Origin: Psychrobacter submarinus
Lineage (GTDB): Bacteria > Pseudomonadota > Gammaproteobacteria > Pseudomonadales > Moraxellaceae
DNA length: 64,000 nt
Reading direction: 5' to 3'
NCBI RefSeq assembly: GCF_904846685.1
Contig: NZ_CAJHBQ010000004.1
Coordinates: forward strand, 124,001-188,000
Positions 17,992 to 27,495 of the stretch are shown here, piece by piece. The position numbers and the translations under genes were made by a program. The notes below the pieces were generated by a model, which was given only the letters and a program-made list of their open reading frames with translations, did no database searches and had not been told where the DNA came from. How positions within the stretch are numbered: position 1 is the first letter of the stretch; the number at the start of each line of letters is the position of its first letter.

Positions 17992-19704
17992 ATGTCTACC
18001 GCTGTCAGCAATTTTGGTAGTCTGGCGCAACAACTAATCAGTGCAGGTGTGGTTAGCGAAACGAACATGCAAACCGCGCAAACCGAGGCGCAGCAGCAGC
18101 AAATAGGGCTTGTGCCTTATTTAGTAGAGAATAAAATGGCTGATGCTTACGAGTTGGCTAATCTGTTGTCAAAGTCGTTTGGTGACCCTTTATTTGATCT
18201 TAATGCCCTAGCAGAAGACATCGTGCCAAAAGATTTGGTCGATGAGAATATCGTACGTAAGTTTAACGCCTTACCTATCTTCAAACGTGGGCAGCAGCTG
18301 TTTGTCGCATTAAGCGACCCGACACGCATCGACGCTATTGACGCTATAGCGTTTAACTCTCGCCTGTCAGTCGCCACGGTAATTGTGGAAGAGGACAAAC
18401 TCAAACAGCGCATTGAGACCATATATGCTGACACGATGCAGAGCTTTAGCGGCTTTGCAGATAGCGATCTTAATGTCGATTTTGAAGAGAGTAGTGAGGA
18501 CGAGGATGGCGAGACTCAGCTCAATACTAGCGTCGATGAAGCGCCAGTGGTCAAATTCATCAATAAAATGCTAGTCGATGCCATCCGTATGGGCGCCTCC
18601 GACTTGCATTTTGAGCCTTATGAAAAAAGCTATAGAGTGCGCTTTCGGGTCGATGGAGTGATGCAAAAAATGGCCAATCCGCCGGTACAACTTGCCAGCA
18701 AGATTGCGGCACGCTTAAAGGTTATGTCACAAATGGACATCTCTGAGCGCCGTGTGCCACAAGATGGCCGTATCAAGCTAAAAATCTCTAAAAGCCGAGC
18801 CATTGATTTTCGGGTAAGCTCCTTACCAACGCTGTTTGGTGAAAAGCTTGTTTTACGTATTTTGGATCCTTCATCAGCGATGATGGGTATCGAGGCGCTA
18901 GGTTATGAGCCAGATCAAAAGGAGATGTTCTTAGAGGCGCTTAATAAGCCGCAAGGCATGATACTGATCACCGGTCCGACAGGGTCAGGTAAAACGGTAT
19001 CGCTCTATACCGGTATCAATATCCTAAATACCGGCGAGACCAACATCTCAACCGCTGAAGATCCAGTCGAGATCAACCTTGAAGGTATCAATCAGGTCAA
19101 CGTCAATCAAAAGGTCGGCCTCACTTTTGCCACTGCGTTAAAGTCATTCTTGCGTCAAGATCCAGACATCGTTATGGTTGGTGAAATTCGAGACTTAGAG
19201 ACCGCTGAGATTGCTATCAAAGCAGCGCAAACCGGTCACTTGGTACTCTCCACCTTGCATACCAACTCCGCCCCTGAGACCTTAACGCGCCTAAAAAATA
19301 TGGGTGTGGCGTCCTTCAATATTGCCACTTCAGTCAACTTAGTCATAGCCCAGCGACTCGCGCGGCGCTTATGTGGAAGCTGCAAAAAGCCTATCGATGT
19401 TCCACGTCAAAGCCTGCTGGAGATTGGCTTTACCAATAATGATTTGGACAACCCCAATCATATTATTTATGAGCCGGTCGGCTGTAATGAATGCCGTGAA
19501 GGCTATAAAGGTCGCGTCGGTATCTATGAAGTCATGAAAGTAAATCCGGAGATCTCACGCATCATTATGGAGGATGGCAACGCTATCGATATTAAGGATG
19601 CCGCGCTTAGAACCGGCTTTCGTGACTTGCGGCGTTCCGGTATTATGAAAGTGCTACAGGGCACAACCACTATTCAAGAAATGCTGCGTGTTACTTCTGA
19701 ATAA
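17992..19704 (+). CDS. pilB: Type IV pilus assembly ATPase PilB
   Basis: PilB is the cytoplasmic hexameric ATPase that powers pilus extension. The 570 residues contain an N-terminal GspE/PilB N1-type domain (about 1-150), then the ATPase core with Walker A GPTGSGKT (328-335), Asp box EDPVE, Walker B IVMVGEIRD, a His box (TGHLVLSTLHTN) and the zinc tetracysteine LCGSC...GCNEC in the C-terminal third. An optimal Shine-Dalgarno AAGGAGGG precedes the ATG. pilC and pilD follow, the usual pilBCD order, although 350 bases separate pilB from pilC. Confidence 0.96.
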   Translation: MSTAVSNFGSLAQQLISAGVVSETNMQTAQTEAQQQQIGLVPYLVENKMADAYELANLLSKSFGDPLFDLNALAEDIVPKDLVDENIVRKFNALPIFKRGQQLFVALSDPTRIDAIDAIAFNSRLSVATVIVEEDKLKQRIETIYADTMQSFSGFADSDLNVDFEESSEDEDGETQLNTSVDEAPVVKFINKMLVDAIRMGASDLHFEPYEKSYRVRFRVDGVMQKMANPPVQLASKIAARLKVMSQMDISERRVPQDGRIKLKISKSRAIDFRVSSLPTLFGEKLVLRILDPSSAMMGIEALGYEPDQKEMFLEALNKPQGMILITGPTGSGKTVSLYTGINILNTGETNISTAEDPVEINLEGINQVNVNQKVGLTFATALKSFLRQDPDIVMVGEIRDLETAEIAIKAAQTGHLVLSTLHTNSAPETLTRLKNMGVASFNIATSVNLVIAQRLARRLCGSCKKPIDVPRQSLLEIGFTNNDLDNPNHIIYEPVGCNECREGYKGRVGIYEVMKVNPEISRIIMEDGNAIDIKDAALRTGFRDLRRSGIMKVLQGTTTIQEMLRVTSE

Positions 19705-20055
19705 AAACGTAGTAGTGAGTAAAAAAGTGGCGAGTCAAAGACTGAGCGCATTTTGTAGGCCGATAGCGAAATAAAATGAGCACTCACTACAAGGGTCATT
19801 TTATTATAAAATAGGCTTTGGTCTTGCTCACTTATGTCCTGCTAAGTTCTTGTCTTGTTAGACGATAGCGATAGCTTACAAAGACTGATAGCGGTAAACT
19901 GACTCATTGCAAGACTTGCTGATTTTAAGGCTCAATAGCGACCACGCCTGAGTCGCTATTTAAGCACAAAGAACGTTGATGGCTAACTTTTATGGCTTAT
20001 TACATGGCTTAGACTGTTAGACTGCCCCAGTCAGATAGATTTTTAGGAGAGACAC
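19705..20055. other. pilB-pilC intergenic region
   Basis: This 351-base gap is unusually long for a pilBC pair. The complementary segments GTAGTGAGT and ACTCACTAC (about 19710-19790) could form a long-range hairpin. No ORF with a ribosome binding site was seen. A separate promoter for pilCD is possible. Confidence 0.4.
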
Positions 20056-21279
20056 ATGGCTAAAGCGAAAACGGATATGCTGCTAGATTTCGTCTATGAC
20101 GGGGTCAATCGCCGTGGACAAAAAGTCAAAGGCGAGACGACCAGTCGAAGCTTAGAGCTGGCCAAAGCAACTTTGCGTAAGCAAGGTATCGTAGTCAAAG
20201 GCATCAAGAAAAAGCCAAAAGCTTTATTTACTTTCAAAAAAGCCATCAAGCCTATCGATATCGCTATCTTTTCGCGGCAGCTAGCAACCATGATTAAGGC
20301 CGGTATTCCTTTAACACAGTCGTTTGAGATTGTCGCGGACTCGCTAGATAACCCGAGTATGAAAGACTTGGTATTATCGATTAAAGCCGATATCGAAGCC
20401 GGTGGCACCTTTGCTGCTGCCCTACGTAAACATCCCCGCTACTTCGATGACCTGTTTTGCTCGCTCGTAGAATCTGGTGAGCAATCAGGGGCGCTTGAGA
20501 CGATGCTTGAGCGCGTCGCTACCTATAAAGAAAAAAGCGAAATACTTAAATCAAAAATCAAAAAAGCCATGAAATATCCGATCGCGGTTATTGTGGTCGC
20601 GGTCATTGTGACGATGATTTTGCTGATCAAAGTGGTGCCGGTCTTCTCAGATTTGTTTAGCTCTTTTGGCGCAGAACTTCCTGCCTTCACCCAAATGGTC
20701 GTTGGCATGTCTGAATGGATGCAGTCTTGGTGGTTTGTATTAATTGTCATCATTGGTGCCGCTATTATTGGATTTTCTGAAGCGAAAAAAAGATCAAAAA
20801 AATTCCGCGATTCCTTAGATCGTTTGACGCTAAGACTGCCTATCTTTGGTAACATCGCTTATCAAGCGATTATTGCTCGCTTCTCTCGTACCTTATCGAC
20901 GACTTTCGCCGCCGGTGTACCGCTAATCGATGCTCTAGACTCAACCGCTGGCGCGACGAATAACGTGGTGTACTACAATGCTACTCAGCAAATCAAAAAC
21001 GACGTGGCAACCGGTCAGCAGCTGCAGTTTTCGATGCGCTCAACCAACCTCTTTCCTAGTATGGCGATTCAGATGGTCGGTATTGGTGAGGAGTCAGGAA
21101 GTTTGGAGGAGATGCTCGATAAAGTAGCTAGCCACTATGAAAGTGAAGTTGATAATGCAGTCGATGGTCTTACCAGTCTTATGGAGCCACTGATTATGGC
21201 GGTGCTTGGCGTATTAGTAGGTGGCCTTGTCATTGCTATGTATTTACCGATTTTCCAGATGGGTTCTGTGGTAGGTTAA
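20056..21279 (+). CDS. pilC: Type IV pilus inner-membrane platform protein PilC
   Basis: PilC is the platform protein through which PilB and the retraction ATPase act on pilin subunits. The 407 residues contain two GspF-type domains. The first includes IDIAIFSRQLATMIKAGIPL and is followed by a membrane span near MKYPIAVIVVAVIVTMILLIKVV. The second starts at ARFSRTLSTTFAAGVPLIDAL and ends with the last span LIMAVLGVLVGGLVIAMYLPIF. A TAGGAGAG Shine-Dalgarno precedes the ATG. The pilD start is 38 bases downstream. Confidence 0.96.
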   Translation: MAKAKTDMLLDFVYDGVNRRGQKVKGETTSRSLELAKATLRKQGIVVKGIKKKPKALFTFKKAIKPIDIAIFSRQLATMIKAGIPLTQSFEIVADSLDNPSMKDLVLSIKADIEAGGTFAAALRKHPRYFDDLFCSLVESGEQSGALETMLERVATYKEKSEILKSKIKKAMKYPIAVIVVAVIVTMILLIKVVPVFSDLFSSFGAELPAFTQMVVGMSEWMQSWWFVLIVIIGAAIIGFSEAKKRSKKFRDSLDRLTLRLPIFGNIAYQAIIARFSRTLSTTFAAGVPLIDALDSTAGATNNVVYYNATQQIKNDVATGQQLQFSMRSTNLFPSMAIQMVGIGEESGSLEEMLDKVASHYESEVDNAVDGLTSLMEPLIMAVLGVLVGGLVIAMYLPIFQMGSVVG

Positions 21280-21317
21280 AACCGTCACCCAAAGCAACCC
21301 TTTAAAGGCCAGTGTTG

Positions 21318-22217
21318 ATGCAATTGCTAGAATTATTACAAAATAATATGAGCGCGGCGCTCATAGTGTTTGGGTTATTAGGCCTGTGTGTAGGCAGTTT
21401 TTTGAATGTTGTGATTCATCGTATGCCGCTGATGATGTTTTATTCTTGGCGACAAGAGTGCAGTGAATTTATGTCGCAGCAGCCGGATATCACGCCTGAG
21501 CAGTCGACGGTTTTGGCGCAAGCAGTGGCAAACGATACGCCTATTACTCTCAGTCGTCCAGCGTCGCGTTGTCCGCACTGCGCTCATAAGATTAAGTGGT
21601 ATGAGAACATACCGCTAGTCAGCTGGCTGGCGCTGCGCGGCCGCTGCTCTGAGTGTCAAGCGAGTATTGGCGTGCGCTACCCTGTTGTGGAGCTAGTAAC
21701 TGCCCTGCTCTCTGCACTCGTTATTTATCATTTTGGCGTGTCGGCTACTGGCCTATCCGCACTGATACTGGTCTGGACGCTAATTGCGCTAACGGGGATA
21801 GACTTCGATACCCAGTTGCTGCCTGATAGGCTGACTTTCCCCTTAGCAGGACTGGGACTTGCGGTGAACTCGCAAGGCTGGTTTGTGAGTCCTACGCAAT
21901 CGATTTGGGGCTTATTACTTGGGTTTTTATCATTATGGATAGTGGTGAAAGTCTTTTATCTCATCACCAAAAAGCATGGCATGGGTCAAGGCGACTTTAA
22001 GCTGCTAGCAGTACTTGGCGCTTGGCTTGGGCCCATGATGCTGCCTTTAATTATTCTCTTATCTTCTTTATTGGGTTCCATCGTTGGTATTATCTTGATG
22101 AAAAAGCAAGGTGAAAGTAAGCCTTTCGCTTTTGGACCTTATATTGCTGTTGCCGGCATTATCGCTTTATTATATGGAGCGGACATCATCAACTGGTATT
22201 TGGGCATGTACGCCTGA
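21318..22217 (+). CDS. pilD: Prepilin peptidase / N-methyltransferase PilD
   Basis: PilD removes the leader from prepilins and methylates the new N-terminus. The 299-residue polytopic membrane protein has the N-terminal CVGSFLNVVIHRMP motif, a cytoplasmic zinc tetracysteine (CPHC at 85-88 and CSEC at 110-113), and the aspartate motifs IDFDTQLLPD and GMGQGDFKLL of this aspartic protease family. Start choice: a GTG at 21312 is in frame, but the AAAGG at 21304-21308 is better spaced for the ATG at 21318. It ends the pilBCD block; coaE follows 150 bases later. Confidence 0.95.
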   Translation: MQLLELLQNNMSAALIVFGLLGLCVGSFLNVVIHRMPLMMFYSWRQECSEFMSQQPDITPEQSTVLAQAVANDTPITLSRPASRCPHCAHKIKWYENIPLVSWLALRGRCSECQASIGVRYPVVELVTALLSALVIYHFGVSATGLSALILVWTLIALTGIDFDTQLLPDRLTFPLAGLGLAVNSQGWFVSPTQSIWGLLLGFLSLWIVVKVFYLITKKHGMGQGDFKLLAVLGAWLGPMMLPLIILLSSLLGSIVGIILMKKQGESKPFAFGPYIAVAGIIALLYGADIINWYLGMYA

Positions 22218-22370
22218 TGGCGTACGCTAGGCTTACAAGACAGTAAAGCAATGTCTACATCCTTACTCGTTATAACCGTTAAGATTATAATCTCATCATG
22301 CACTTGCTTGGATATTATCTTCAATGATATTCGCGCTTTTTTATTCTATTGGCTAAATTAAGTTACCTTT

Positions 22371-23066
22371 ATGACTATCAATGACCGCTCCTTCTCGCAA
22401 CCCGCTCACGGCTCTGCTGCTCGCCCGCAGACTATAAATAAGCGTAAAAACAATAAACTAGTCATCGGTTTGACCGGTGGTATAGGCAGTGGGAAATCCG
22501 CGACTAGCGATTGGTTTGCAGCGAAAGGGATAGATATCATCGACGCAGATGTCATCGCGCATGAGGTAGTCGCTAAAGGTAGCGCTACTCTACGTAAGAT
22601 TCAAAAAAAATTCGGCGATTGGGTTATTAATGGAAAAGGAGAGATGGATCGCGCAGCCGTGCGAACGCATGTCTTTACTCATCCTGAAGCGCTCATTGAG
22701 CTTGAATCGATTACCCATCCGGCGATAAGAGAGGCGGCAAAAGAGCAGCTGGCCGCTAGTACTTCTGAGTATATCATCCTATCAGCGCCGCTACTGATAG
22801 AAGCCGCTGAAGCGGGTCTGGCTAATCTATGTCAGCGCATTTTAGTCGTTGATGCAAGCGAGGGCACGCAACTTGAACGCGCAAGCTTAAGAGACGCGCA
22901 AAGTGTGCCGAAGATTAAGGCCATTATGGCCAATCAGCTCAGCCGTGAAGCGCGCAATAGTCATGCTGATGATGTCGTCGTTAATGATGGTGATATCGCT
23001 GCGCTACATTTGCAGCTTGAGCCTCTGCATCAGACCTATCTTGCCCTAGCCCAGCAGCTTAAGTAG
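22371..23066 (+). CDS. coaE: Dephospho-CoA kinase
   Basis: This catalyses the last step of coenzyme A synthesis, phosphorylating the 3'-OH of dephospho-CoA. The P-loop GGIGSGKS spans residues 36-43, followed by DIIDADVIAHEVVAKG and the lid/Arg region. A 28-residue basic N-terminal extension precedes the usual family start; no better-supported internal ATG was seen, so the first ATG is kept. Its last 8 bases overlap the convergent rlmB gene. The linkage pilBCD-coaE is widespread in gammaproteobacteria. Confidence 0.94.
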   Translation: MTINDRSFSQPAHGSAARPQTINKRKNNKLVIGLTGGIGSGKSATSDWFAAKGIDIIDADVIAHEVVAKGSATLRKIQKKFGDWVINGKGEMDRAAVRTHVFTHPEALIELESITHPAIREAAKEQLAASTSEYIILSAPLLIEAAEAGLANLCQRILVVDASEGTQLERASLRDAQSVPKIKAIMANQLSREARNSHADDVVVNDGDIAALHLQLEPLHQTYLALAQQLK

Positions 23067-23814
23067 TGCGCTGCCGGTTGATCTCGTATAACGCCATACC
23101 AGTCGCTACGCTGACATTCAGGCTTTGCAAATTACCATGCGCGTTGCCTGACATCGGGATATAGACCAGCTCATCACAGCTCTCTAGCGTCAGCCTGCGC
23201 ATACCTTCCCCTTCAGAGCCCATAATCAGTGCCGTCTTACCGGTCATATCCGCTTCATGTATCGGTTTTGCGGTCTCATCTAAGGCTGTGCCAAAGACAA
23301 AAACACCAGCACTTTTAATCTGAGCAAGCATACGCGCCAAATTGGTCACGCTGATAATCGGCATCATCTCAGCGGCGCCAACAGAGACCTTAGCTACCGT
23401 TGGGGTTAGGCTTGCGGCATGATGCTTAGGACAAACCACCGCATCCACACCCATCGCTACTGCAGTACGCAAACAAGCGCCAAAGTTATGAGCGTCGGTG
23501 ATCTGATCGAGCACTAGTAATAAGCAGCTTTCCTGCGCTATTACAGTATCTAACACCGCTTCATCAGCAAAAGCCAACGGTCTTGCATGCAAGACGACAC
23601 CTTGATGCTGCGGGCTACCACACAATTGTGTGAGCTTATCTTTTTGTGTGGGCTGAATGCTGACGCCATTATCTTGCGCGCTTGCCATAATAGCGGCAAC
23701 ATGGCTATCGCTTTCGCGGCCTTGCTGCACGAATAGACTTAAGGCATCTAGCGGACGATGCTCTAAGAGGGCATCGATAGCATGAATACCATAAAAGTAG
23801 TTGGGCTTTGCCAT
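23059..23814 (-). CDS. rlmB: 23S rRNA (guanosine-2251-2'-O)-methyltransferase
   Basis: This SpoU/TrmH-class enzyme with a deep trefoil knot methylates the ribose of G2251 in the P-loop of 23S rRNA. The 251 residues start with a substrate-binding domain (YFYGIHAIDALLEHRPLD). The three SpoU motifs follow: DAHNFGACLRTAVAMG, ALIMGSEGEGMRRLT and SLNVSVATGMALYE. The C-terminal end overlaps coaE tail-to-tail. The related tRNA enzyme TrmH is less likely because of the N-terminal domain and length. Confidence 0.93.
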   Translation of the reverse strand: MAKPNYFYGIHAIDALLEHRPLDALSLFVQQGRESDSHVAAIMASAQDNGVSIQPTQKDKLTQLCGSPQHQGVVLHARPLAFADEAVLDTVIAQESCLLLVLDQITDAHNFGACLRTAVAMGVDAVVCPKHHAASLTPTVAKVSVGAAEMMPIISVTNLARMLAQIKSAGVFVFGTALDETAKPIHEADMTGKTALIMGSEGEGMRRLTLESCDELVYIPMSGNAHGNLQSLNVSVATGMALYEINRQRTT

Positions 23815-24102
23815 AATTGAACCTATTGAATAATATCACTAATAAATGAGTCTGGCTCTCAAGCGCTTAGTAACGCTTTGTTTGCCAATAGCCAAAATAA
23901 AAAAAGACAGATAAAACCTTGCTGATTTTATATGCCTTTTCTTATGCACAAGTTTTTATGTACTGATTTTTTCTACTAAAAGTAAGTCATTGAACTAATT
24001 TATTAGACTAAGTCACTGTGAAGGTAAGTCACTGAACCAAGTGAATTGAGCCTTGTTCTAAACCCTGCCACTTTTTCAATGACTTCACGCTTATGAGAAC
24101 CC

Positions 24103-24438
24103 CTACCCTTCTAAATGACAGACGTACTGTACAATCTCTTCGGTACGCAAATTAAAGCTGCTATTGCCTTCTACTACAAAAGACTGGCCAGCACGGTAGT
24201 AGCTAAAGTCTTCGTCACCATTGATTTTGACTTCGCACTCACCGCTGATGATTTCGATACGCTCAGAGGTATTAGTGCTGAAGTGGTACTGCTCAACGCT
24301 ACTGTCGCAGGGAAGGATAACCCCTAAGGTCTTATGTTGACCACTCTCAAACATGATAGTGTGACTAGAACACCGTCCATCATAGGATATGGTGGCCTGA
24401 GCATTGACGGTTACATTGGTAAACTTTGCCGCTGACAT
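24103..24438 (-). CDS. ppnP: Pyrimidine/purine nucleoside phosphorylase (DUF1255 family)
   Basis: PpnP (YaiE) is a small cupin that phosphorolyses several nucleosides to free base and ribose 1-phosphate. The 111-residue protein has the family's beta-strand pattern, with KTLGVILPCDSSVEQYHFSTNTSERIEIISGECEVKI and the ending YYRAGQSFVVEGNSSFNLRTEE..QYVCHLEG. It is slightly longer than the E. coli protein at the N-terminus. No operon partner is visible; gaps of about 290 and 660 bases flank it. Confidence 0.9.
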   Translation of the reverse strand: MSAAKFTNVTVNAQATISYDGRCSSHTIMFESGQHKTLGVILPCDSSVEQYHFSTNTSERIEIISGECEVKINGDEDFSYYRAGQSFVVEGNSSFNLRTEEIVQYVCHLEG

Positions 24439-25101
24439 AGGGGCTTCCTTATCAAATAATTATTGCTAAACTAAAAAATAAGTGCTTCATCAAAATATTA
24501 ATAGACTGACGATGACTAGTGCCTGCTTTACCAAATCGCAAAGGCCATGAACACAGCCTAGCAACAGGACAACACTGCTAGACGACCACTCTAAATGGCA
24601 ATGATAAACGACGATGCACTTTAGTGCTCAGTGTTACCATTTTTATAGTTTGATAGTTGTGATTCGGTATGACTATTAATAAACTATTATTAAAGTGTAC
24701 GTTTGTATTTTGATGAGATAATGCTACCACATTATTTCTATAAAGTTTGTTAAAGCGGCAATGAAATCTCGTTAATTTATTCAAACCCTTGCTCTTTGTA
24801 GAGTCTAAGCTTGCGACTGCACAGGCACTACTTTAATATCATCTTTAAGAATAAAAAAGTCGCTAGTCAGCGCTAGAGTATTGTAAAATAAGCAAAAATT
24901 ATTATAGTCGCTAAAGGCCCAAGACGGTATCCTGACAATAGGCAAACGCCTTCATAAAATTGTATCTATTTGCTGATATCGGCTTATATTCCCCTATAAT
25001 AATGCTCTTTGTCATCGAACTAACGACTGCGTTAGTATGCTAACGAAGAGGTATTATTCGCGAGCTACGCTCTTTATTATTGTCTGCCATGAGAGGCTTT
25101 G
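24439..25101. other. Long intergenic region between ppnP and recN
   Basis: About 660 AT-rich bases hold the divergent ppnP and recN promoters. A TATAAT at 24995-25000 is a possible recN -10, with only a poor -35 (TTGCTG, 19-base spacing). The perfect palindrome CGTTAG-TATG-CTAACG at 25030-25045 lies between this -10 and the recN start and could be an operator or a leader hairpin. No credible small gene was found. Confidence 0.45.
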
Positions 25102-26781
25102 ATGCTATTATCATTAACCTTGTACCAGTTTGCGCTAATCGCTGAGCATGAGCTAAGCGTTGCCGAAGGCTTCAATGTTATCACTGGTGAAACGGGTGCG
25201 GGTAAATCTCTACTGCTCGACGCGCTATCTTTGTGTATAGGCGAGCGAGCGGATAGCTCGATGGTGCGCCATGGCGCGCCGCACGCGGATATCTATGCGC
25301 AGTTCGATGTGACTCATAATAGCCTCGTTAGCGACTGGTTTGCGGCAGGCGGGCGCGAATTGGCTGAGCCTGAGGTACTCATTCGCCGCCAGCTGAGTAA
25401 CAATGGCCGCTCAAAAGCTTGGCTCAATGGCGCGCCTGTAAGCTTAGCGGAGCTCAAAAGCTTAGGCGTATTATTAGTAAATATCCATAGCCAGCATGCC
25501 CAGCAAGCGCTATTAAAACCTCAGTTTGTGGTGCAGTGGCTAGATGCAATGGCACAAACCACCTCACTGGCTGAGCAGACTGCGACTAGCTATCAGTATT
25601 ATCAGCAGCTCAAGCGCCGCGCTGATGAGATCGCTAGCCGCGCCGCCCAGCGTCAAGACCGCATTCAGTTGCTGCAAAGTCAACTGGCCGATATCGCGCC
25701 CCTACTCGCCGTTGATTATAGTGAAATCGAAGCCGAGCACGAAGAGCTGTCAAACATCGAAGCGCTGATGTCAGAGGCCAGTCACGGTCTACATCTACTC
25801 GATAATGATAGTGATGAACCTGATGTGATGACCTTGCTTGGTCAAGCGATTAAGCTGTGTGACAATCAGCTCGGTGTCAGTCAGACTTTTGAGCAAGCCT
25901 CCGAGCAGCTGCATCTAGCGCAGCAGCAAATCACGGAAGTCACCGCGATGCTGACGGACTACGCTGAGCAGCAACTGCCCGATCCTGAGCGCCTGCAGAC
26001 TTTAGATAATCTAATCAGCCTCGGTCATCGTCTATCTCGTAAACACAGTCTGCCTGCTAGTGATTTAATCAATGAAGCTCATGAGTGGCAACAGCAACTA
26101 GAGCAATTAGAAAACGAGCCGACAAGCGATGCGTTAGCCGCGCAAATTTCAGAGGCTTGGCAAGAGTACCTCACTAATGCTAAAGCCCTACATAAAGCAC
26201 GGACCCAAGCTGCGCCTACTATCTGCGCGCAGCTAGTGACGCAGCTGCAGCCGTTAGCACTGCCTAATGCCCGCTGCGAGTTTATGTTTACTAAAAAACC
26301 AACTGAATCCGCTTACAATGCGCAAGGCTGCTACGATATCGAGCTCCTGTTTAGCGCTAACGTCGGTATGCCGATGCAGCCCTTACATAAGATTGCCTCA
26401 GGTGGTGAGCTGTCGCGGATGGCGCTGGTGATGCAAGTGCTGCAAGCGACCAGTAGCGATAATAATGCCGCCAAACCTATGCTGGTCTTTGATGAAGTCG
26501 ATGTCGGTATCAGCGGCGGTACCGCGCAAGTGGTCGGTGAGTTACTACGTAGCCTCGGGCAGACTCAGCAACTACTCGCCATTACCCACCAAGCGCAAGT
26601 GGCGGCGCAAGCGCATCAGCATATCTTAGTACAAAAGCATCATCACGAGCAGACCCAAAGCGAGCTTGTCATCTTGACCGGTAGCGCGCAAGTCGATGAG
26701 CTGGCGAGAATGTCAGGTGGGGTCACGATCACTGAAGTCACCCGCGATCACGCGCGCAGCTTACTAACTGACGTCAAATAG
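25102..26781 (+). CDS. recN: DNA repair protein RecN
   Basis: RecN is an SMC-like ATPase that acts at double-strand breaks. The 559 residues show the N-terminal Walker A GETGAGKS (29-36), two long coiled-coil arms rich in Gln, Glu and Ala, the ABC signature ASGGELSRMALVMQ, Walker B MLVFDEVDVGISGG and the late ITHQAQVAA motif. Start choice: a TTG at 25099 is in frame, but GAGAGG at 25091-25096 supports the ATG at 25102. In E. coli recN is strongly SOS-induced; I could not identify a LexA box here. Confidence 0.95.
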   Translation: MLLSLTLYQFALIAEHELSVAEGFNVITGETGAGKSLLLDALSLCIGERADSSMVRHGAPHADIYAQFDVTHNSLVSDWFAAGGRELAEPEVLIRRQLSNNGRSKAWLNGAPVSLAELKSLGVLLVNIHSQHAQQALLKPQFVVQWLDAMAQTTSLAEQTATSYQYYQQLKRRADEIASRAAQRQDRIQLLQSQLADIAPLLAVDYSEIEAEHEELSNIEALMSEASHGLHLLDNDSDEPDVMTLLGQAIKLCDNQLGVSQTFEQASEQLHLAQQQITEVTAMLTDYAEQQLPDPERLQTLDNLISLGHRLSRKHSLPASDLINEAHEWQQQLEQLENEPTSDALAAQISEAWQEYLTNAKALHKARTQAAPTICAQLVTQLQPLALPNARCEFMFTKKPTESAYNAQGCYDIELLFSANVGMPMQPLHKIASGGELSRMALVMQVLQATSSDNNAAKPMLVFDEVDVGISGGTAQVVGELLRSLGQTQQLLAITHQAQVAAQAHQHILVQKHHHEQTQSELVILTGSAQVDELARMSGGVTITEVTRDHARSLLTDVK

Positions 26782-26881
26782 TGGCTTTGAGACCGCTAGC
26801 GTTTGCCTAAAAACCCTTATTGATTTTCGCGTTAACATCGCCATATAGTAGTGTCTACCCTTTTATGTTGTCCTTGTATTT

Positions 26882-27445
26882 ATGTCTACTACAAATTTGA
26901 CTCATCACTTTTTGATTGCGGCCCCTGAGCTGCCAGACCCAAGGTTTGAGCAGGCGCTGATCTATATCTGTCGCCATGATAAGCATGGGGCGCTCGGATT
27001 GATGGTCAATCGTCCCCTAAAAAAAGCCAACGTAGGCAAGCTTCTAGAGGACTTAAACATCGAAGTTACCGACCCACAAGTGATGGAAGACTTAGCACTT
27101 GAGGGCGGCCCTATGTACCCTGAGGTTGGCTTTGTGCTGCATACCGGCCAGCCGCAGTGGGCGTCCTCTTTTGCCATATCAGAGAATGTCTGTATTACCA
27201 CCAGCCAAGATGTGCTTAAACGTATCGCTGTCGGTCAAGGCGTCGGTCATTATCAGCTGTGTTTGGGTCACGCCAGCTGGGGCAAAAAACAATTGGAAGA
27301 TGAGCTCAATAATGGCGACTGGCTCGTCTGCCCCGCCGATCTTAATATTTTGTTTGATGCACCTTTTGATGCGCGTTGGCAGCTAGCGGCTGATAAGCTT
27401 GGGGTAAACTTTGATTATCTAAGTAGTGATATTGGTCATGCGTGA
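26882..27445 (+). CDS. YqgE/AlgH family protein (UPF0301)
   Basis: This conserved 187-residue cytoplasmic protein has unclear biochemical function. The N-terminal [28 protein letters not shown] and [11 protein letters not shown] motifs, then [15 protein letters not shown] and [23 protein letters not shown], define the family. It lies directly before ruvX (50 bases), a linkage (yqgE-yqgF) conserved in E. coli and Pseudomonas. A role in alginate regulation was reported for a Pseudomonas homologue, but this does not predict the function here. Confidence 0.92.
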   Translation: MSTTNLTHHFLIAAPELPDPRFEQALIYICRHDKHGALGLMVNRPLKKANVGKLLEDLNIEVTDPQVMEDLALEGGPMYPEVGFVLHTGQPQWASSFAISENVCITTSQDVLKRIAVGQGVGHYQLCLGHASWGKKQLEDELNNGDWLVCPADLNILFDAPFDARWQLAADKLGVNFDYLSSDIGHA

Positions 27446-27461
27446 TCAGTTAAAAACGCTT

Positions 27462-27492
27462 TTATTAGGGTAGATTGCTTATTAGGGTAGAT
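27462..27492 (+). repeat. Tandem 14-bp repeat just before ruvX
   Basis: TTATTAGGGTAGAT occurs at 27462-27475 and again at 27479-27492 with a 3-base spacer. The second copy ends three bases before the ruvX ATG, so its AGGG may serve in ribosome binding. Confidence 0.6.
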
Positions 27493-27495
27493 AGT

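Noticed and set aside
24578..24784. A 68-codon minus-strand frame in the ppnP-recN gap
   Set aside because: No ribosome binding site and no recognisable domain.
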